Positions 6,688 through 15,604 of a DNA stretch of 64,000 nt are shown here, one piece after another. The position numbers and the translations under genes are program-made. The DNA lies in contig NZ_JADEYC010000014.1 of NCBI RefSeq assembly GCF_015209505.1, positions 124,001 through 188,000 on the forward strand, in the 5' to 3' direction. The notes beneath the pieces were generated by a model. The model did no database searches. It was given only the letters and a program-made list of their open reading frames with translations, and was not told the DNA's origin. The DNA comes from Saccharopolyspora montiporae (lineage in GTDB: Bacteria > Actinomycetota > Actinomycetes > Mycobacteriales > Pseudonocardiaceae). How positions within the stretch are numbered: position 1 is the first letter of the stretch; every line of letters starts with the position of its first letter.

Positions 6688-9600
6688 TGGCTGATCACAA
6701 TGAGGTCGTCTTCGAGTCTGAGATCTGCGATCATCTCCACGCGCACGGCTGGCTGTACTCGGAGAACGACGCCGGTTACGACCGCGAGCGTGCCTTGTTC
6801 CCCGACGACTTGTTCGCCTGGTTGGAGGCGACGCAGAAGCCCGCGTACGAAAAAGCATTGAAGGCCGCCGGTTCGCAGGCAAAGTTCCTGGACGTGCTGA
6901 CCACGGCCCTGGACAAGCCCCTCGAACACGGCGGTGGGACGCTGAACATCCTGCGCAACGGTGTGCACTACATCGGTGGCGGCAAGTTGAAGATGGCGCA
7001 GTTCCGGCCGGAGACGTCGCTGAACGAGCGGACCACCGCCGACTATGCGGCGATGCGGGTGCGGGTGGTGCGGCAGGTGCATTTCTCCACCGCTGATCAG
7101 CGCAGCATCGACCTGGTGTTCTTCGTCAACGGGCTACCGGTCGCGACGGTCGAGCTCAAGACCGACTTCACGCAGTCCCTCGACGAGGCGATCAACCAGT
7201 ACCGCAAGCACCGCAACCCGCAGACCAACGGGCGCGCGGAGCCGCTGCTGTCGTTCGGGCGTCGGGCGCTGGTGCACTTCGCGGTCTCGAACGCCCTCGC
7301 GGCGATGACGACCCGGCTGGAGGGCGAGAAAACGCACTTCCTGCCGTTCAACACGGGTTGCGACGGTGGGGCCGGGAATCCGCCCGCCGCGGACGGGAAG
7401 TCCGCGACCGCCTATCTATGGGAACGGGTCTGGGAGAGGCACGCCTGGCTGAACATCATCGGCCGGCTGATGATCGTGCAGACCAAGGACGAGTGGGACA
7501 TCACCACCGGCACTTCTGTGCGGCGCACGAGCATGCTGTTCCCGCGGTTCCACCAGTGGGAGGCGGTCACGAACATCGCGACCACGGTCGCCGAGGAAGG
7601 CGTCGGGCACCGGTACCTGATCGAGCACTCGGCCGGATCCGGGAAGACCAACACCATCGCCTGGACCGCGCACCGGCTCGCTCGGCTGTATGTCGACGAC
7701 AAAAAGCTCTTCGACTCGGTGATCGTCATAGTGGACCGGACAGTCCTGGACGGACAGTTGCAGGAGGCGATCCGGCAGATCGACGGCTCCGGCAAGATCG
7801 TGGCCACGATCAGCCCCGAGGACGTCAAGAAGGCGGGGGCGAAGTCGAAGTCCGGGCTGCTCGCGCAGGCGTTGCGCAACGGTGAGCTGATCATCGCGGT
7901 GACGGTGCAGACGTTCCCGTTCGCCATCGACGAGATCCGGACGCACTCCGGGTTGAAAGGCAAGAAGTTCGCGATTCTCGCCGACGAGGCGCACTCGTCA
8001 CAGTCCGGGCAGATCTCCTCGAAGCTCAAGCAAGTGCTCACCGCCGAGGAGCTCCAGGATATCCGAGACGGCGGCGAGGTCGACATCGAGTCGGTGCTGG
8101 CCGCGGAGATGACCGAACGCGCGGAGTCCCCAAACGTCTCCTATCTCGCGTTCACCGCGACGCCGAAGAACAAGACCCTGGCGCTGTTCGGCCGCAAGGG
8201 TCCGGACGGCAAGCCGGTCGAGTTCCACCTGTACTCGATGAAGCAGGCGATCGAGGAGGGCTACATCCTCGATGTGCTCAAGGGCTACCAGTCCTACGAC
8301 ACCGCGATGAAAATCGCGGGCAACGCGACCAGCGAGCACGAGGAGGTTGACGAGGCCGCCGCCCGCAAGGGCCTCATGCGGTGGGTGCAGCTGCATCCGA
8401 CGAACATCGCGCAGAAGGTTCAGATCATCGTCGAGCACTTCCACGCCAACGTCGCGCACCTGCTCGACGGCAAGGCCAAGGCGATGGTCGTGACGGCTTC
8501 CCGCAAGTCCGCGGTGAAGTACAAGAAGGCCATCGACGCCTACATCGCGAAGCGCGCCGCCGAGGACCCCACCTACGACTACCGGACGCTTGTCGCGTTC
8601 TCCGGCGGCGTGACGATGGCCGAGGACGAGACATGGGACTCGGACTGGGGTCCTGCGCCGTCGACGGACGACGAGTTCACCGAGGCGAACATGAACCCCG
8701 GTGCCGGGAGCGATCTGGCGACCGCGTTCGCCGGAGAGACCTACAAGATCATGCTGGTCGCCAACAAGTATCAGACCGGGTTCGATCAGCCCTTGCTGTC
8801 AGCGATGTACGTCGACAAGAAGCTGTCGGGCGTCACCGCGGTGCAGACGTTGTCGCGACTCAACCGGACCCACCGCACCGCCTCCGGTGAACAGAAGCGC
8901 AAGACGTTCGTCCTCGATTTCGCGAACAAGCCAGAGGACATCAAGGCAGCGTTCGAACCGTACTTCACCAACGCGACCCTGGAGAGCGAGACCGACCCGT
9001 ACGTCGTCATTCACCTCGCGACCAAACTCGCGCAGGCCGGGATCTACACCGAGGACGACGTTCGCAACGTCGCCGGGCTCTGGGTCAGGCGCAAGGGCAA
9101 CAACGCCCTGTCGGCCGCGATCAGTCCGGCGCAGCACGAGTTCGGACGCCGCTACGCCCGCGCGCTGGAAGAAGGCGACAAGGTCACGCTCAACGACCTC
9201 GACCTGTTCCGCAAGGACGTCTCCACGTACGTGCGGCTCTACGACTTCATGAGCCAGATCGTCAACTACGGCGACTCGTATCTGGAGATGCTGTCCATCT
9301 TCCTGCGGCTGCTGGAGAAGGTCATCGCCGAGTCCGCCTGGTCTGCCGAGGTCGATCTCTCCGACGTCGTGCTGGTCGGTGTGAAACACACCAAGGCGAG
9401 CGCGGTCGACATCTCGCTGAGCGGTGACGGCGAGCTGAGGGGCATCAGCGCGGCGGGCAGCGGCGCGAAGAAGGAGCCGAAATTCGTCGCGCTCCAGGTC
9501 GTCATCGACAAGATGAACGATCTCTTCGGAGCCGAGGCATTCACCGAGTCGCAGGTCAGGGAGTTCGTGAACGGCCTGGTGCAGCGTCTGCTCGTCTATC

Positions 9601-9815
9601 CCGAGCTGGTCAAGCAAACCAAGGTGAACTCGAAGAAGCAGTTCATGGAATCGCAAGACTTCCAGACTTTGGTGACCGAAGCCGTCGTCGACAACCAGGA
9701 CGCGCACAACACCATGGCCGACTACTTCTTCAGCGACGGCCCCGCGATCAACAGCGTGATCACGGCCCTCGCCGACGCCTTCTACGAGGCGGCGATCGAT
9801 CAGTCGGATAGCTGA
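6687..9815 (+). CDS. hsdR: Type I restriction endonuclease/translocase HsdR
   Basis: HsdR translocates and cleaves unmodified DNA in an ATP-dependent way. The 1042 residues contain, in order, the PD-(D/E)xK nuclease site (Asp in SIDLVFF, then ELK with E156 and K158), the Walker A motif HSAGSGKT (K320), the DEAH box 433-436 and further SF2 helicase motifs (YLAFTATPKNKT; ANKYQTGFDQP; QTLSRLNRT). A helical C-terminal region anchors it to HsdM. All key residues appear present and there is no frameshift, so the system should be active. The ATG overlaps the hsdS stop. The segment after the gene up to 10005 carries no gene. Confidence 0.96.
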   Translation: MADHNEVVFESEICDHLHAHGWLYSENDAGYDRERALFPDDLFAWLEATQKPAYEKALKAAGSQAKFLDVLTTALDKPLEHGGGTLNILRNGVHYIGGGKLKMAQFRPETSLNERTTADYAAMRVRVVRQVHFSTADQRSIDLVFFVNGLPVATVELKTDFTQSLDEAINQYRKHRNPQTNGRAEPLLSFGRRALVHFAVSNALAAMTTRLEGEKTHFLPFNTGCDGGAGNPPAADGKSATAYLWERVWERHAWLNIIGRLMIVQTKDEWDITTGTSVRRTSMLFPRFHQWEAVTNIATTVAEEGVGHRYLIEHSAGSGKTNTIAWTAHRLARLYVDDKKLFDSVIVIVDRTVLDGQLQEAIRQIDGSGKIVATISPEDVKKAGAKSKSGLLAQALRNGELIIAVTVQTFPFAIDEIRTHSGLKGKKFAILADEAHSSQSGQISSKLKQVLTAEELQDIRDGGEVDIESVLAAEMTERAESPNVSYLAFTATPKNKTLALFGRKGPDGKPVEFHLYSMKQAIEEGYILDVLKGYQSYDTAMKIAGNATSEHEEVDEAAARKGLMRWVQLHPTNIAQKVQIIVEHFHANVAHLLDGKAKAMVVTASRKSAVKYKKAIDAYIAKRAAEDPTYDYRTLVAFSGGVTMAEDETWDSDWGPAPSTDDEFTEANMNPGAGSDLATAFAGETYKIMLVANKYQTGFDQPLLSAMYVDKKLSGVTAVQTLSRLNRTHRTASGEQKRKTFVLDFANKPEDIKAAFEPYFTNATLESETDPYVVIHLATKLAQAGIYTEDDVRNVAGLWVRRKGNNALSAAISPAQHEFGRRYARALEEGDKVTLNDLDLFRKDVSTYVRLYDFMSQIVNYGDSYLEMLSIFLRLLEKVIAESAWSAEVDLSDVVLVGVKHTKASAVDISLSGDGELRGISAAGSGAKKEPKFVALQVVIDKMNDLFGAEAFTESQVREFVNGLVQRLLVYPELVKQTKVNSKKQFMESQDFQTLVTEAVVDNQDAHNTMADYFFSDGPAINSVITALADAFYEAAIDQSDS

Positions 9816-10123
9816 GAGAAGAAGGCTGGGAGCCACTAGCATCCACTACGCCACACCCGTGGGTCGGGGGTCATCCTTGATGCACAAACGATGTCAAACG
9901 CCCGCAGAACGACCCACCACCTCCAGTAGGTATTTGCATTCGTGATTAGCGCAGGCAGTGATGGGTTTCGGCGGATGTCGTCAAACGTCAACTGAGGTCG
10001 CCTCGGGTCGGGGTTCAAGGCCCTGCCCTCACATTTCGCTGGTCAGAAATGCGCGGAAAAGCCGTGGAAGATTTCCCGTGTCGAGGCGGTTGACCGGGGG
10101 CGTGACGTCGCTGCGCCCCGGGA
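9816..10123. other. Intergenic segment containing the right island border
   Basis: No gene is supported here. Its one notable content is the degenerate tRNA 3' end at 10006-10045. Confidence 0.5.
10006..10045 (+). repeat. Right attachment-site repeat (decayed tRNA 3' end)
   Basis: This is the partner of 2423-2466: GGTCGGGG, TTCAAG, CCCTGCCC, CACAT, CGC and GGTCA occur in the same order with a few bases deleted. No complete tRNA can be folded here; only the T-arm and acceptor remnant is present. The divergence suggests an old insertion or integrase tolerance for mismatches outside a short crossover core. Confidence 0.6.
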
Positions 10124-10510
10124 TCAGTCCTCGCGAGGGCGGTGTTCGTCGCGGGTGTTGTGGTGCACGTGTTCGGCATCGGAGCGGTAGGACTCGGTGT
10201 GCCGGGCTGCTGTTTCCAGAGTGCGGCGGAGTTCGATCAGGTGGTCCACCGCCGTGTCGATGACTTCGTACGGGTGGTCGCTGAGCGTGCCCCGGTACAG
10301 CCGGTCGCGGTCGATGCGGTCGACCTGTTCGGACAAAAGGCGTGCCAGGTCGCCGAGGTTGTCCAGGGTTGCGCGCAGCGCCCGGCCGTAGGACGGCAGG
10401 TCTTGCTTGGTCAGGTCCATGTGCGGCTGCTCGGTCACCGCTTCCTGCAGGGCGTCCCGGGCCCGGTACACGGCTTCCAGCGGATGGGACGGCTCCCAGC
10501 TGTGATCCAT
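10124..10510 (-). CDS. Hypothetical helical protein
   Basis: This 128-residue protein of unknown function has an excellent ribosome binding site (GGAAGGAGG, five bases before the ATG at 10510). It is predicted to be mostly helical and charged: an N-terminal LEAVYRARDALQEAVTEQP, a central ALRATLDNLGDLARLLSEQV and a His/Arg-rich C-terminal tail. There is no signal peptide or membrane segment. The pattern of two long amphipathic helices resembles small proteins that accompany actinobacterial plasmid-like elements. Because it lies just outside the right att-like repeat, it could belong to a second, abutting element or to the host. That link is inference. Confidence 0.7.
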   Translation of the reverse strand: MDHSWEPSHPLEAVYRARDALQEAVTEQPHMDLTKQDLPSYGRALRATLDNLGDLARLLSEQVDRIDRDRLYRGTLSDHPYEVIDTAVDHLIELRRTLETAARHTESYRSDAEHVHHNTRDEHRPRED

Positions 10511-10773
10511 GCCGGCCTCCTTCCGCGTTCGGCCCCGGCGCGGGGCCTCGGTGTCCAGGTTGCTCGCATCGTCGCTGGTCGGCCAGCCCGTGCCGCCCCG
10601 GTCGAGGGGACGACCCCAGCCGCGATGTCCGCCGAGGAGCGCGTACCCGCCTGGTTGCCGGTCGCCGGTGTGCGCGCAGTGCGGTCGCCGCGGGCGGCCG
10701 GCGGGATGGTCCTGTTCACGCCGAATCCGCGTGCTGTTGCTGATGATCAGACGACCTGTGCAGGATTCCGGGC

Positions 10774-11154
10774 ATGGCAGCGGACGGCGGTGAGCACGGG
10801 AGGCGGGTCCCGGCCGAACCCGCGCTGCTGGCGCCCCGCCCTCGTCCGAAGCGCCGGGAGCGGGACGCCGAACCCGGTGAGCGGCGCGAGACGGTCTGGA
10901 ACGTGGCGCCGATCGCGCTCAGCCTGGTCGCTGGTGTCAGCGCGGGGATCTTCGGGCGTTTGTTGCCTCACGGCGGAGTGCCGGTGTGGTTGGCCTGGGG
11001 AGCTGCCGCCGCACTGTGGCTGCTCGTCGAGTACCGGTTGCAGACGTGGTACGCGCGTCGGTTGCGCAGGCAGCGCGCCGAGGACGATCGGACGTCCGGT
11101 GCGGGGTCGGGCGACGTGGGTGGCCGGTTCCGGTCGGGCTTCGACGAGCGCTGA
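10774..11154 (+). CDS. Small two-helix membrane protein
   Basis: This 126-residue hypothetical protein has a charged N-terminal region of about 40 residues, two hydrophobic segments (NVAPIALSLVAGVSAGIFG and VWLAWGAAAALWLLVEY) and a basic then acidic C-terminal tail beginning RLQTWYARRLRRQR. Both termini are probably cytoplasmic. The ATG follows a weak purine-rich stretch. No family is recognised. The gene stands alone between the hypothetical helical gene and the amidohydrolase gene. Confidence 0.6.
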   Translation: MAADGGEHGRRVPAEPALLAPRPRPKRRERDAEPGERRETVWNVAPIALSLVAGVSAGIFGRLLPHGGVPVWLAWGAAAALWLLVEYRLQTWYARRLRRQRAEDDRTSGAGSGDVGGRFRSGFDER

Positions 11155-11262
11155 CCCGACGTGCGGCGCGACCGGGTCTCGCGACCGGTGCCCGGTGCGG
11201 ATGATCTCGTCGCGGCGAGCGAGGTGCGGATCCGCTGATCGGTGCGCGGCGGTGGTCCGGGG

Positions 11263-12480
11263 ATGCCGCTGTCCGGCACCGTGGTGCGTGTGCTGGAACT
11301 GATCACCGCCGACCGGGTGCTGGTGGGGCCGCCCGGAGAAGAGATCGCCGCAGGCGCCGTGCTGTTCGACGGGGAGCGGATTGCCGCGGTGGGGCCGCGC
11401 GCCGCGCTCCGGCAGCGATCCCCCGGGGCCATCGTGCGGGAATTCCCCGGGCACACGGTGCTGCCCGGGCTGATCAACGCGCACGTGCACCTCGCGTTCG
11501 ACGCGACCACCGACTTCCGGGACAACGTGCGCGGTGCGTCCGACGAGCAGCTGCTGGACGGTATGGCCGAGCGCGCCGCGCAGCTCGCCGCGTCCGGGGT
11601 GACCACCTGTCGGGACCTGGGGGACCGCGGCGGCGCGGCGGCTCGGTTGCGCCGGGAGATCGGCAGCGGTGCGCGGGCCGGGCCGCGCGTGCTGGCCGCG
11701 ACGAGCCCGATCACCATCCACGATGGACACTGCTGGTTCCTGGGTGGCGCCGTGGACGGCGGCGAGAGCTCGTTGCGTGAGCAGGTCCGGCACAACGCGC
11801 GGCTCGGCGCCGACCTGATCAAGGTGATGGTCTCCGGCGGGCAGATCACCCCGGAATCACCCCCGATGTGGGCCAGCCAGTTCGACACCGCGCAGTTGGC
11901 GATCATCGCGGACGAAGCCGCCGCGCACGGCCTCCCGGTCGCGGCGCACGCGCACGGGGTGGACGCGATCCGGTCGGCCGTCGAAGTCGGCGTACACACC
12001 ATCGAGCACTGCACCTGGATGACACCGGACCGCGGCTCGGACCTGCGCCCGGACGTGGTCGCCGAGATGGTGCGGGCCGACATCTCGGTGTGCACGGCGA
12101 TGTCCGCCGCGTGGCGGACGTTCGGCGACCGGGTCGGCCACGAGCGCGCCGAGGCGAACTTCGCGCGGACCCGGCGCATGGACGAACTCGGGCTGCGGCT
12201 GTTGTTCGGCACCGACGCCGGGCTGACCGGATCGACCTTCGACGACCCGGTCGGCGCGCTGGAGCTGTACGAATACCTCGGCTTCGACGCGGAGCGCGTG
12301 CTGCACCTGGCCACCGGCCGGACCGCGGAAGGGCTCGGCATCGCCGACCGCACCGGCAGCCTGCTGCCCGGCAAGAGCGCCGATCTGCTGGTGGTGCCGG
12401 ACGATCCGCGCGCAGACCTGCAGGTGCTGCGCCGCCCGGCGCTCGTGCTGTGCGCGGGGCGACCGGTAGCGGGGGAGTAG
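11263..12480 (+). CDS. Metal-dependent amidohydrolase (prolidase/imidazolonepropionase-like)
   Basis: This TIM-barrel amidohydrolase belongs to the superfamily of imidazolonepropionases and Xaa-Pro dipeptidase-like enzymes. The first metal-binding pair is in LINAHVHL, the Lys that bridges the metals is probably in ADLIKVMVSGG, further His ligands are in AAHAHG and IEHCTW, and the last Asp is in FGTDAGLT. The C-terminal GSLLPGKSADLLVV returns to the small beta sandwich typical of the family. The substrate is unknown. The ATG at 11263 is preferred over a GTG seven codons upstream because GGTGGTCCGGGG precedes it, but this is not secure. A degradative role is suggested by the neighbouring SDR, permease and nitrilase, without proof of a shared pathway. 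Confidence 0.83.
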   Translation: MPLSGTVVRVLELITADRVLVGPPGEEIAAGAVLFDGERIAAVGPRAALRQRSPGAIVREFPGHTVLPGLINAHVHLAFDATTDFRDNVRGASDEQLLDGMAERAAQLAASGVTTCRDLGDRGGAAARLRREIGSGARAGPRVLAATSPITIHDGHCWFLGGAVDGGESSLREQVRHNARLGADLIKVMVSGGQITPESPPMWASQFDTAQLAIIADEAAAHGLPVAAHAHGVDAIRSAVEVGVHTIEHCTWMTPDRGSDLRPDVVAEMVRADISVCTAMSAAWRTFGDRVGHERAEANFARTRRMDELGLRLLFGTDAGLTGSTFDDPVGALELYEYLGFDAERVLHLATGRTAEGLGIADRTGSLLPGKSADLLVVPDDPRADLQVLRRPALVLCAGRPVAGE

Positions 12481-12550
12481 CCGGCGGGATCCCCTCGGGC
12501 CGGCGGTATTCCGGTTGCGCGCCGCGGCGCCCGGTCGCGATGCTGGCTCG

Positions 12551-13327
12551 ATGATCGATGCGGGACTCGACGGCCGGGTCGTCCTGGTGACCGGTGCCGG
12601 TGGCGGGATCGGTGCGGCGATCGCGCGGGCGTTCGCGGCCCAAGGGGCGCGGGTGGCGCTGCACTTCCGCGAGGACGAACCCGCGTCGCCGGATGACGCG
12701 CAGTACCACCACCGCGCACCGGACCGGGCTGAGGTCGAGCGGCTGGCGTCCGAATGGGACGGAGCGGTCGCGGTCGAAGCCGATCTCGCCCGGCCCGATG
12801 CCGCGGTCGACCTGTTCGACGAGGTCGAGCGGAAGCTGGGGCCGGTGGAGGTGCTGGTGAACAACGCCGCGCACTGCGAAACCCCGGACGAGATCGGCAC
12901 GGTGACCTTCGACGGGCTCGAACGGCACTACCGGGTCAACGCGGTCGCCCCCGCGCTGCTGATTAGCGAGCTGGCCAAGCGCACCGGTGCCGGGCAGCGC
13001 TGCGCGGTGAACATCTCCACCGACGCCGCGCGCGCCTTCCCCGGGCAGGTCGGCTACGGCACGTCGAAAGCCGCGCTGGAAGCTCTGACCCGCTCGACCG
13101 CGCTGGACCTGGCGAGGGAGTCGATCCGGGTCAACGCGGTGGCCCCCGGTCCGGTGCAGACCGGCTGGATGGACGAGGCCACGGCCGAGCGGGTGCGCAC
13201 CATCGTGCCGATGGGCACGGTGGGCGCGCCCGCGGACATCGCCGATGCGGTCGTCTTCCTGGCCTCGCACCAGGCGCGGTGGATCACCGGTCAGGTGGTG
13301 CAGGTCGCCGGCGGGCACGCGCTGTGA
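12551..13327 (+). CDS. Short-chain dehydrogenase/reductase (classical SDR)
   Basis: This 258-residue NAD(P)-dependent oxidoreductase has a Rossmann fold with cofactor motif TGAGGGIG near the N-terminus, NNAA about residue 106, catalytic Ser in NISTDAAR, and the YxxxK pair in VGYGTSKAAL. The end (FLASHQARWITGQVVQVAGG) is the usual FabG-like C-terminus. A His-rich insertion, QYHHRAPDR, follows beta strand 2, where cofactor preference is usually set. The substrate is unknown. The ATG at 12551 leaves the typical short leader. The 3' end overlaps the oppositely oriented permease gene by 44 bp. Confidence 0.87.
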   Translation: MIDAGLDGRVVLVTGAGGGIGAAIARAFAAQGARVALHFREDEPASPDDAQYHHRAPDRAEVERLASEWDGAVAVEADLARPDAAVDLFDEVERKLGPVEVLVNNAAHCETPDEIGTVTFDGLERHYRVNAVAPALLISELAKRTGAGQRCAVNISTDAARAFPGQVGYGTSKAALEALTRSTALDLARESIRVNAVAPGPVQTGWMDEATAERVRTIVPMGTVGAPADIADAVVFLASHQARWITGQVVQVAGGHAL

Positions 13328-14702
13328 GCTGCCGGTAGGTCAGCAGGCAGCCGAGACCGAAGGCGAGCACCGGGATCGCGCCCAATCCGTACGCGGCGGC
13401 GACCGAACTGTCCGCCACGAGCGGGAAATGCGACACCACGAGCCAGAGCGCGACCAGCAGCACCGCGATCGCGGCGGCGGGAGTGAGCCGGCGCACCCGG
13501 CCCGTCCCGGCCGGTCGTTCCCGGGCGAAGAACACCAGTGCCGCCACCGAGGTCAACAGCATCAGCAGCACGACGCCCAGCGTGGCGACCCCGGCCATCG
13601 ACCCGAAGATCTCGGTGAGCGGGTCCAGTCCCAGCACCGCGAACAGCGCGATCAGCGCGGCGGCGGTCGCGGTCTGCACCAGCGAGGACGTCGCGGGTGA
13701 ACCGTGCCGGGGGTGCACCCGGCCCAGCGCCGCGGGCAGCGATCCCCGCCCGGCCAGCGCGAACTGGTAGCGGGCGAGCACGTTGTGGAAGGACAGCACG
13801 CAGGCCACCAGGCTGGTCAGCAGCAGCACCTGCAGCACATCGCCGGCCACCGGACCGAGGTAGCGCTCCGCGGTGGCCAGCATGAGGTCGTCCGGGGACT
13901 GCCGGGCGCGCTCGCGCACCGCGGCCACGCCCCAACCCTCCACGATGGACCAGCTGGACAGCGCGTAGAACAGGCCGATGATCAGCACGGCCGTGTAGGT
14001 GGCGCGCGGGATCGAGCGGTCCGGATCGCGGACCTCGTGCCGGAACACGGCGGTGGCCTCGAACCCGATGAACCCGGTGATGGAGAACAGCACCGCGATG
14101 CCCAACGGTCCGCTGCCGATCTCGGCCGGGGTGAACGACGCGCCGCTGATCCCGGAAGCACCGCCGCCGGCCAGGATCGCCGCGTCCAGCACCAGCACGA
14201 TGCCCAGCTCACACACCAACGCGACGCCGAGCACCTTCGAGGAGAGCTCGATGCGCCGGTAGCCGAGCACGCCGACCAGGACCAGCAGCACCGCCGAGCA
14301 CGCCCACCACGGCGGTGCCGCACCCAGGTGGTGCTGCAGGAATCCGGACGCGGCTCCGCCCAGGTAGCCCCAGATCCCGGCTTGGATCGCGGTGTAGGCG
14401 GCCAGGGCGAGGAACGCGGTGCCGCCGCCCGGCACCTCGCCGAGACCGCGCTGCACGTAGGCGGAGAACGCGCCGGGTCGCGTGACGTGCGGGGTCATCG
14501 CCACGAAGCCGACCGAGAAGATCAGCAGGACCGCCGCGGCGATCAGGAAGCCGACCGGTGCCCCCGCGCCGTTGCCCAGCCCGATGGCCAGCGGGACGTT
14601 GCCGCCGATCACCGTCAGCGGCGCCGCGGCGGCGAGCACCATGAACACGATCGAAGCCGTGCCCAGCCGTCCGGAGAGCCGGGGTCGCGCGCCGGTGCGC
14701 AT
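13284..14702 (-). CDS. APC-family amino acid permease
   Basis: This 472-residue integral membrane protein has about twelve hydrophobic segments. It starts with the family signature (SIVFMVLAAAAPLTVIGGNV, substrate and Na-binding region of TM1) and includes FSITGFIGFEATAVFRHEV (TM6 region) and DPDRSIPRATYTAV, both characteristic of the amino acid-polyamine-organocation superfamily. Likely role: import of an amino acid or amine. Its ATG overlaps the stop of the nitrilase gene by one base (TGATG), so permease and nitrilase form a coupled unit. This suggests uptake and then hydrolysis of an amide or nitrile compound, which is inference. It is convergent with and overlaps the SDR gene. Confidence 0.88.
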   Translation of the reverse strand: MRTGARPRLSGRLGTASIVFMVLAAAAPLTVIGGNVPLAIGLGNGAGAPVGFLIAAAVLLIFSVGFVAMTPHVTRPGAFSAYVQRGLGEVPGGGTAFLALAAYTAIQAGIWGYLGGAASGFLQHHLGAAPPWWACSAVLLVLVGVLGYRRIELSSKVLGVALVCELGIVLVLDAAILAGGGASGISGASFTPAEIGSGPLGIAVLFSITGFIGFEATAVFRHEVRDPDRSIPRATYTAVLIIGLFYALSSWSIVEGWGVAAVRERARQSPDDLMLATAERYLGPVAGDVLQVLLLTSLVACVLSFHNVLARYQFALAGRGSLPAALGRVHPRHGSPATSSLVQTATAAALIALFAVLGLDPLTEIFGSMAGVATLGVVLLMLLTSVAALVFFARERPAGTGRVRRLTPAAAIAVLLVALWLVVSHFPLVADSSVAAAYGLGAIPVLAFGLGCLLTYRQLTARARRRPAPPDR

Positions 14703-15493
14703 CAGCGGTCCCGGCCGGTGGGCAGGTCGGTGCGCAGGTCGGTCAGGTAGGGGTTGTCCCGCTGCGCGCGGCGCACCCGGTCCGGGTCGATATCGGCGAG
14801 CAGCAGCGCGGGTTCCTCGACGGCGTGCGCGATCCTCGTCCCGTCCGGAGCCACCACGCTGCTGCGGCCCACGTAGGTGGTGTCCCGCTCGCGGCCGATC
14901 CGGTCGGCGTAGCAGACGTAGACCTGGTTCTCCCACGCCCGGACCGGGACGACCTGCTCGGCGACCCGGGCGAACGGCGTCATCTGCGCGGTGGGTACGA
15001 CGATCAGCTGCGCGCCGTCCAGCGCTGCCCGGCGCGCCCATTCCGGGAATTCGACGTCGTAGCAGATCAGCAGCGCGATGCGCACGCCCTCGTGGTCGAC
15101 CGCGGTGACCGCGCGGTCGCCGGGGGTGAACCGGCTGCGGTCGAGGTCGCCGAACAGCTGGATCTTGTGGTGCTCGGCGCGGACCGCGCCGTCCGCGCCG
15201 AGGAAGACCGCCGCGTTGACGAGGTTCCCGTCCCGCAGCAGCGGAGTTCCCACGACCAGCGCGATCCCGTGCCGCGCGGCGATCCCCGCGCAGGGCTCGA
15301 CCGGGTTCCGGCGGGCCAGTTCGCCGGCCAGTTCCCCGATGTCGTAGCCGGTGAGGAACAGTTCCGGGGTGACCAGCAGGCCGGCTCCCGCCTCCGCGGC
15401 CCGCTGCGCGGCGCGGTCGAGTTCGGCCAGATTGGCGTGCAGGTCACCCGGAGTGCCCGCGGTCTGCAGGCATGCCAACCGGAATGCGGCCAC
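14702..15493 (-). CDS. Nitrilase-superfamily carbon-nitrogen hydrolase
   Basis: This 263-residue C-N hydrolase has the complete Glu-Lys-Cys triad: E44 in VTPELFLTGYD, K110 in EHHKIQLFGD and C144 in LLICYDVEFPE. The length fits amidases of the superfamily (aliphatic amidase, carbamoylase or omega-amidase types). The exact substrate cannot be set, but FPEWARRAALDGAQLIVVPT resembles cytosolic amidases rather than true nitrilases. It is first in a two-gene leftward unit with the APC permease. Confidence 0.88.
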   Translation of the reverse strand: MAAFRLACLQTAGTPGDLHANLAELDRAAQRAAEAGAGLLVTPELFLTGYDIGELAGELARRNPVEPCAGIAARHGIALVVGTPLLRDGNLVNAAVFLGADGAVRAEHHKIQLFGDLDRSRFTPGDRAVTAVDHEGVRIALLICYDVEFPEWARRAALDGAQLIVVPTAQMTPFARVAEQVVPVRAWENQVYVCYADRIGRERDTTYVGRSSVVAPDGTRIAHAVEEPALLLADIDPDRVRRAQRDNPYLTDLRTDLPTGRDR

Positions 15494-15604
15494 AGCAGCG
15501 TCCTTCCACCCGAGGAGGTGGGCTCATCGTGGACGCTGCCCGCCCCGCGCGGAACCGGCGGAGTGTGCGCGGCGAGCGGTCCGGCTGGACGGGTTGTGCA
15601 CCGC

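Larger units (their letters stand above)
2452..10005. mobile_element. tRNA-associated genomic island carrying a type I R-M system
   Basis: The island is inferred from the degenerate duplication of the tRNA 3' end at its right border, from visibly less GC-biased sequence than its surroundings, and from its content: an excisionase-like HTH protein, a broken gene and hsdM-hsdS-hsdR. No integrase, relaxase or conjugation gene can be seen, so it is a remnant or a cargo block exchanged by homologous recombination at a tRNA hot spot. Borders are approximate. Confidence 0.5.

Noticed and set aside
13284..15041. Permease start upstream of 14702
   Set aside because: The added 113 residues lie inside the nitrilase gene and are Arg/Gly-rich shadow; the ATG at 14702 overlaps the nitrilase stop and opens directly into the permease signature.
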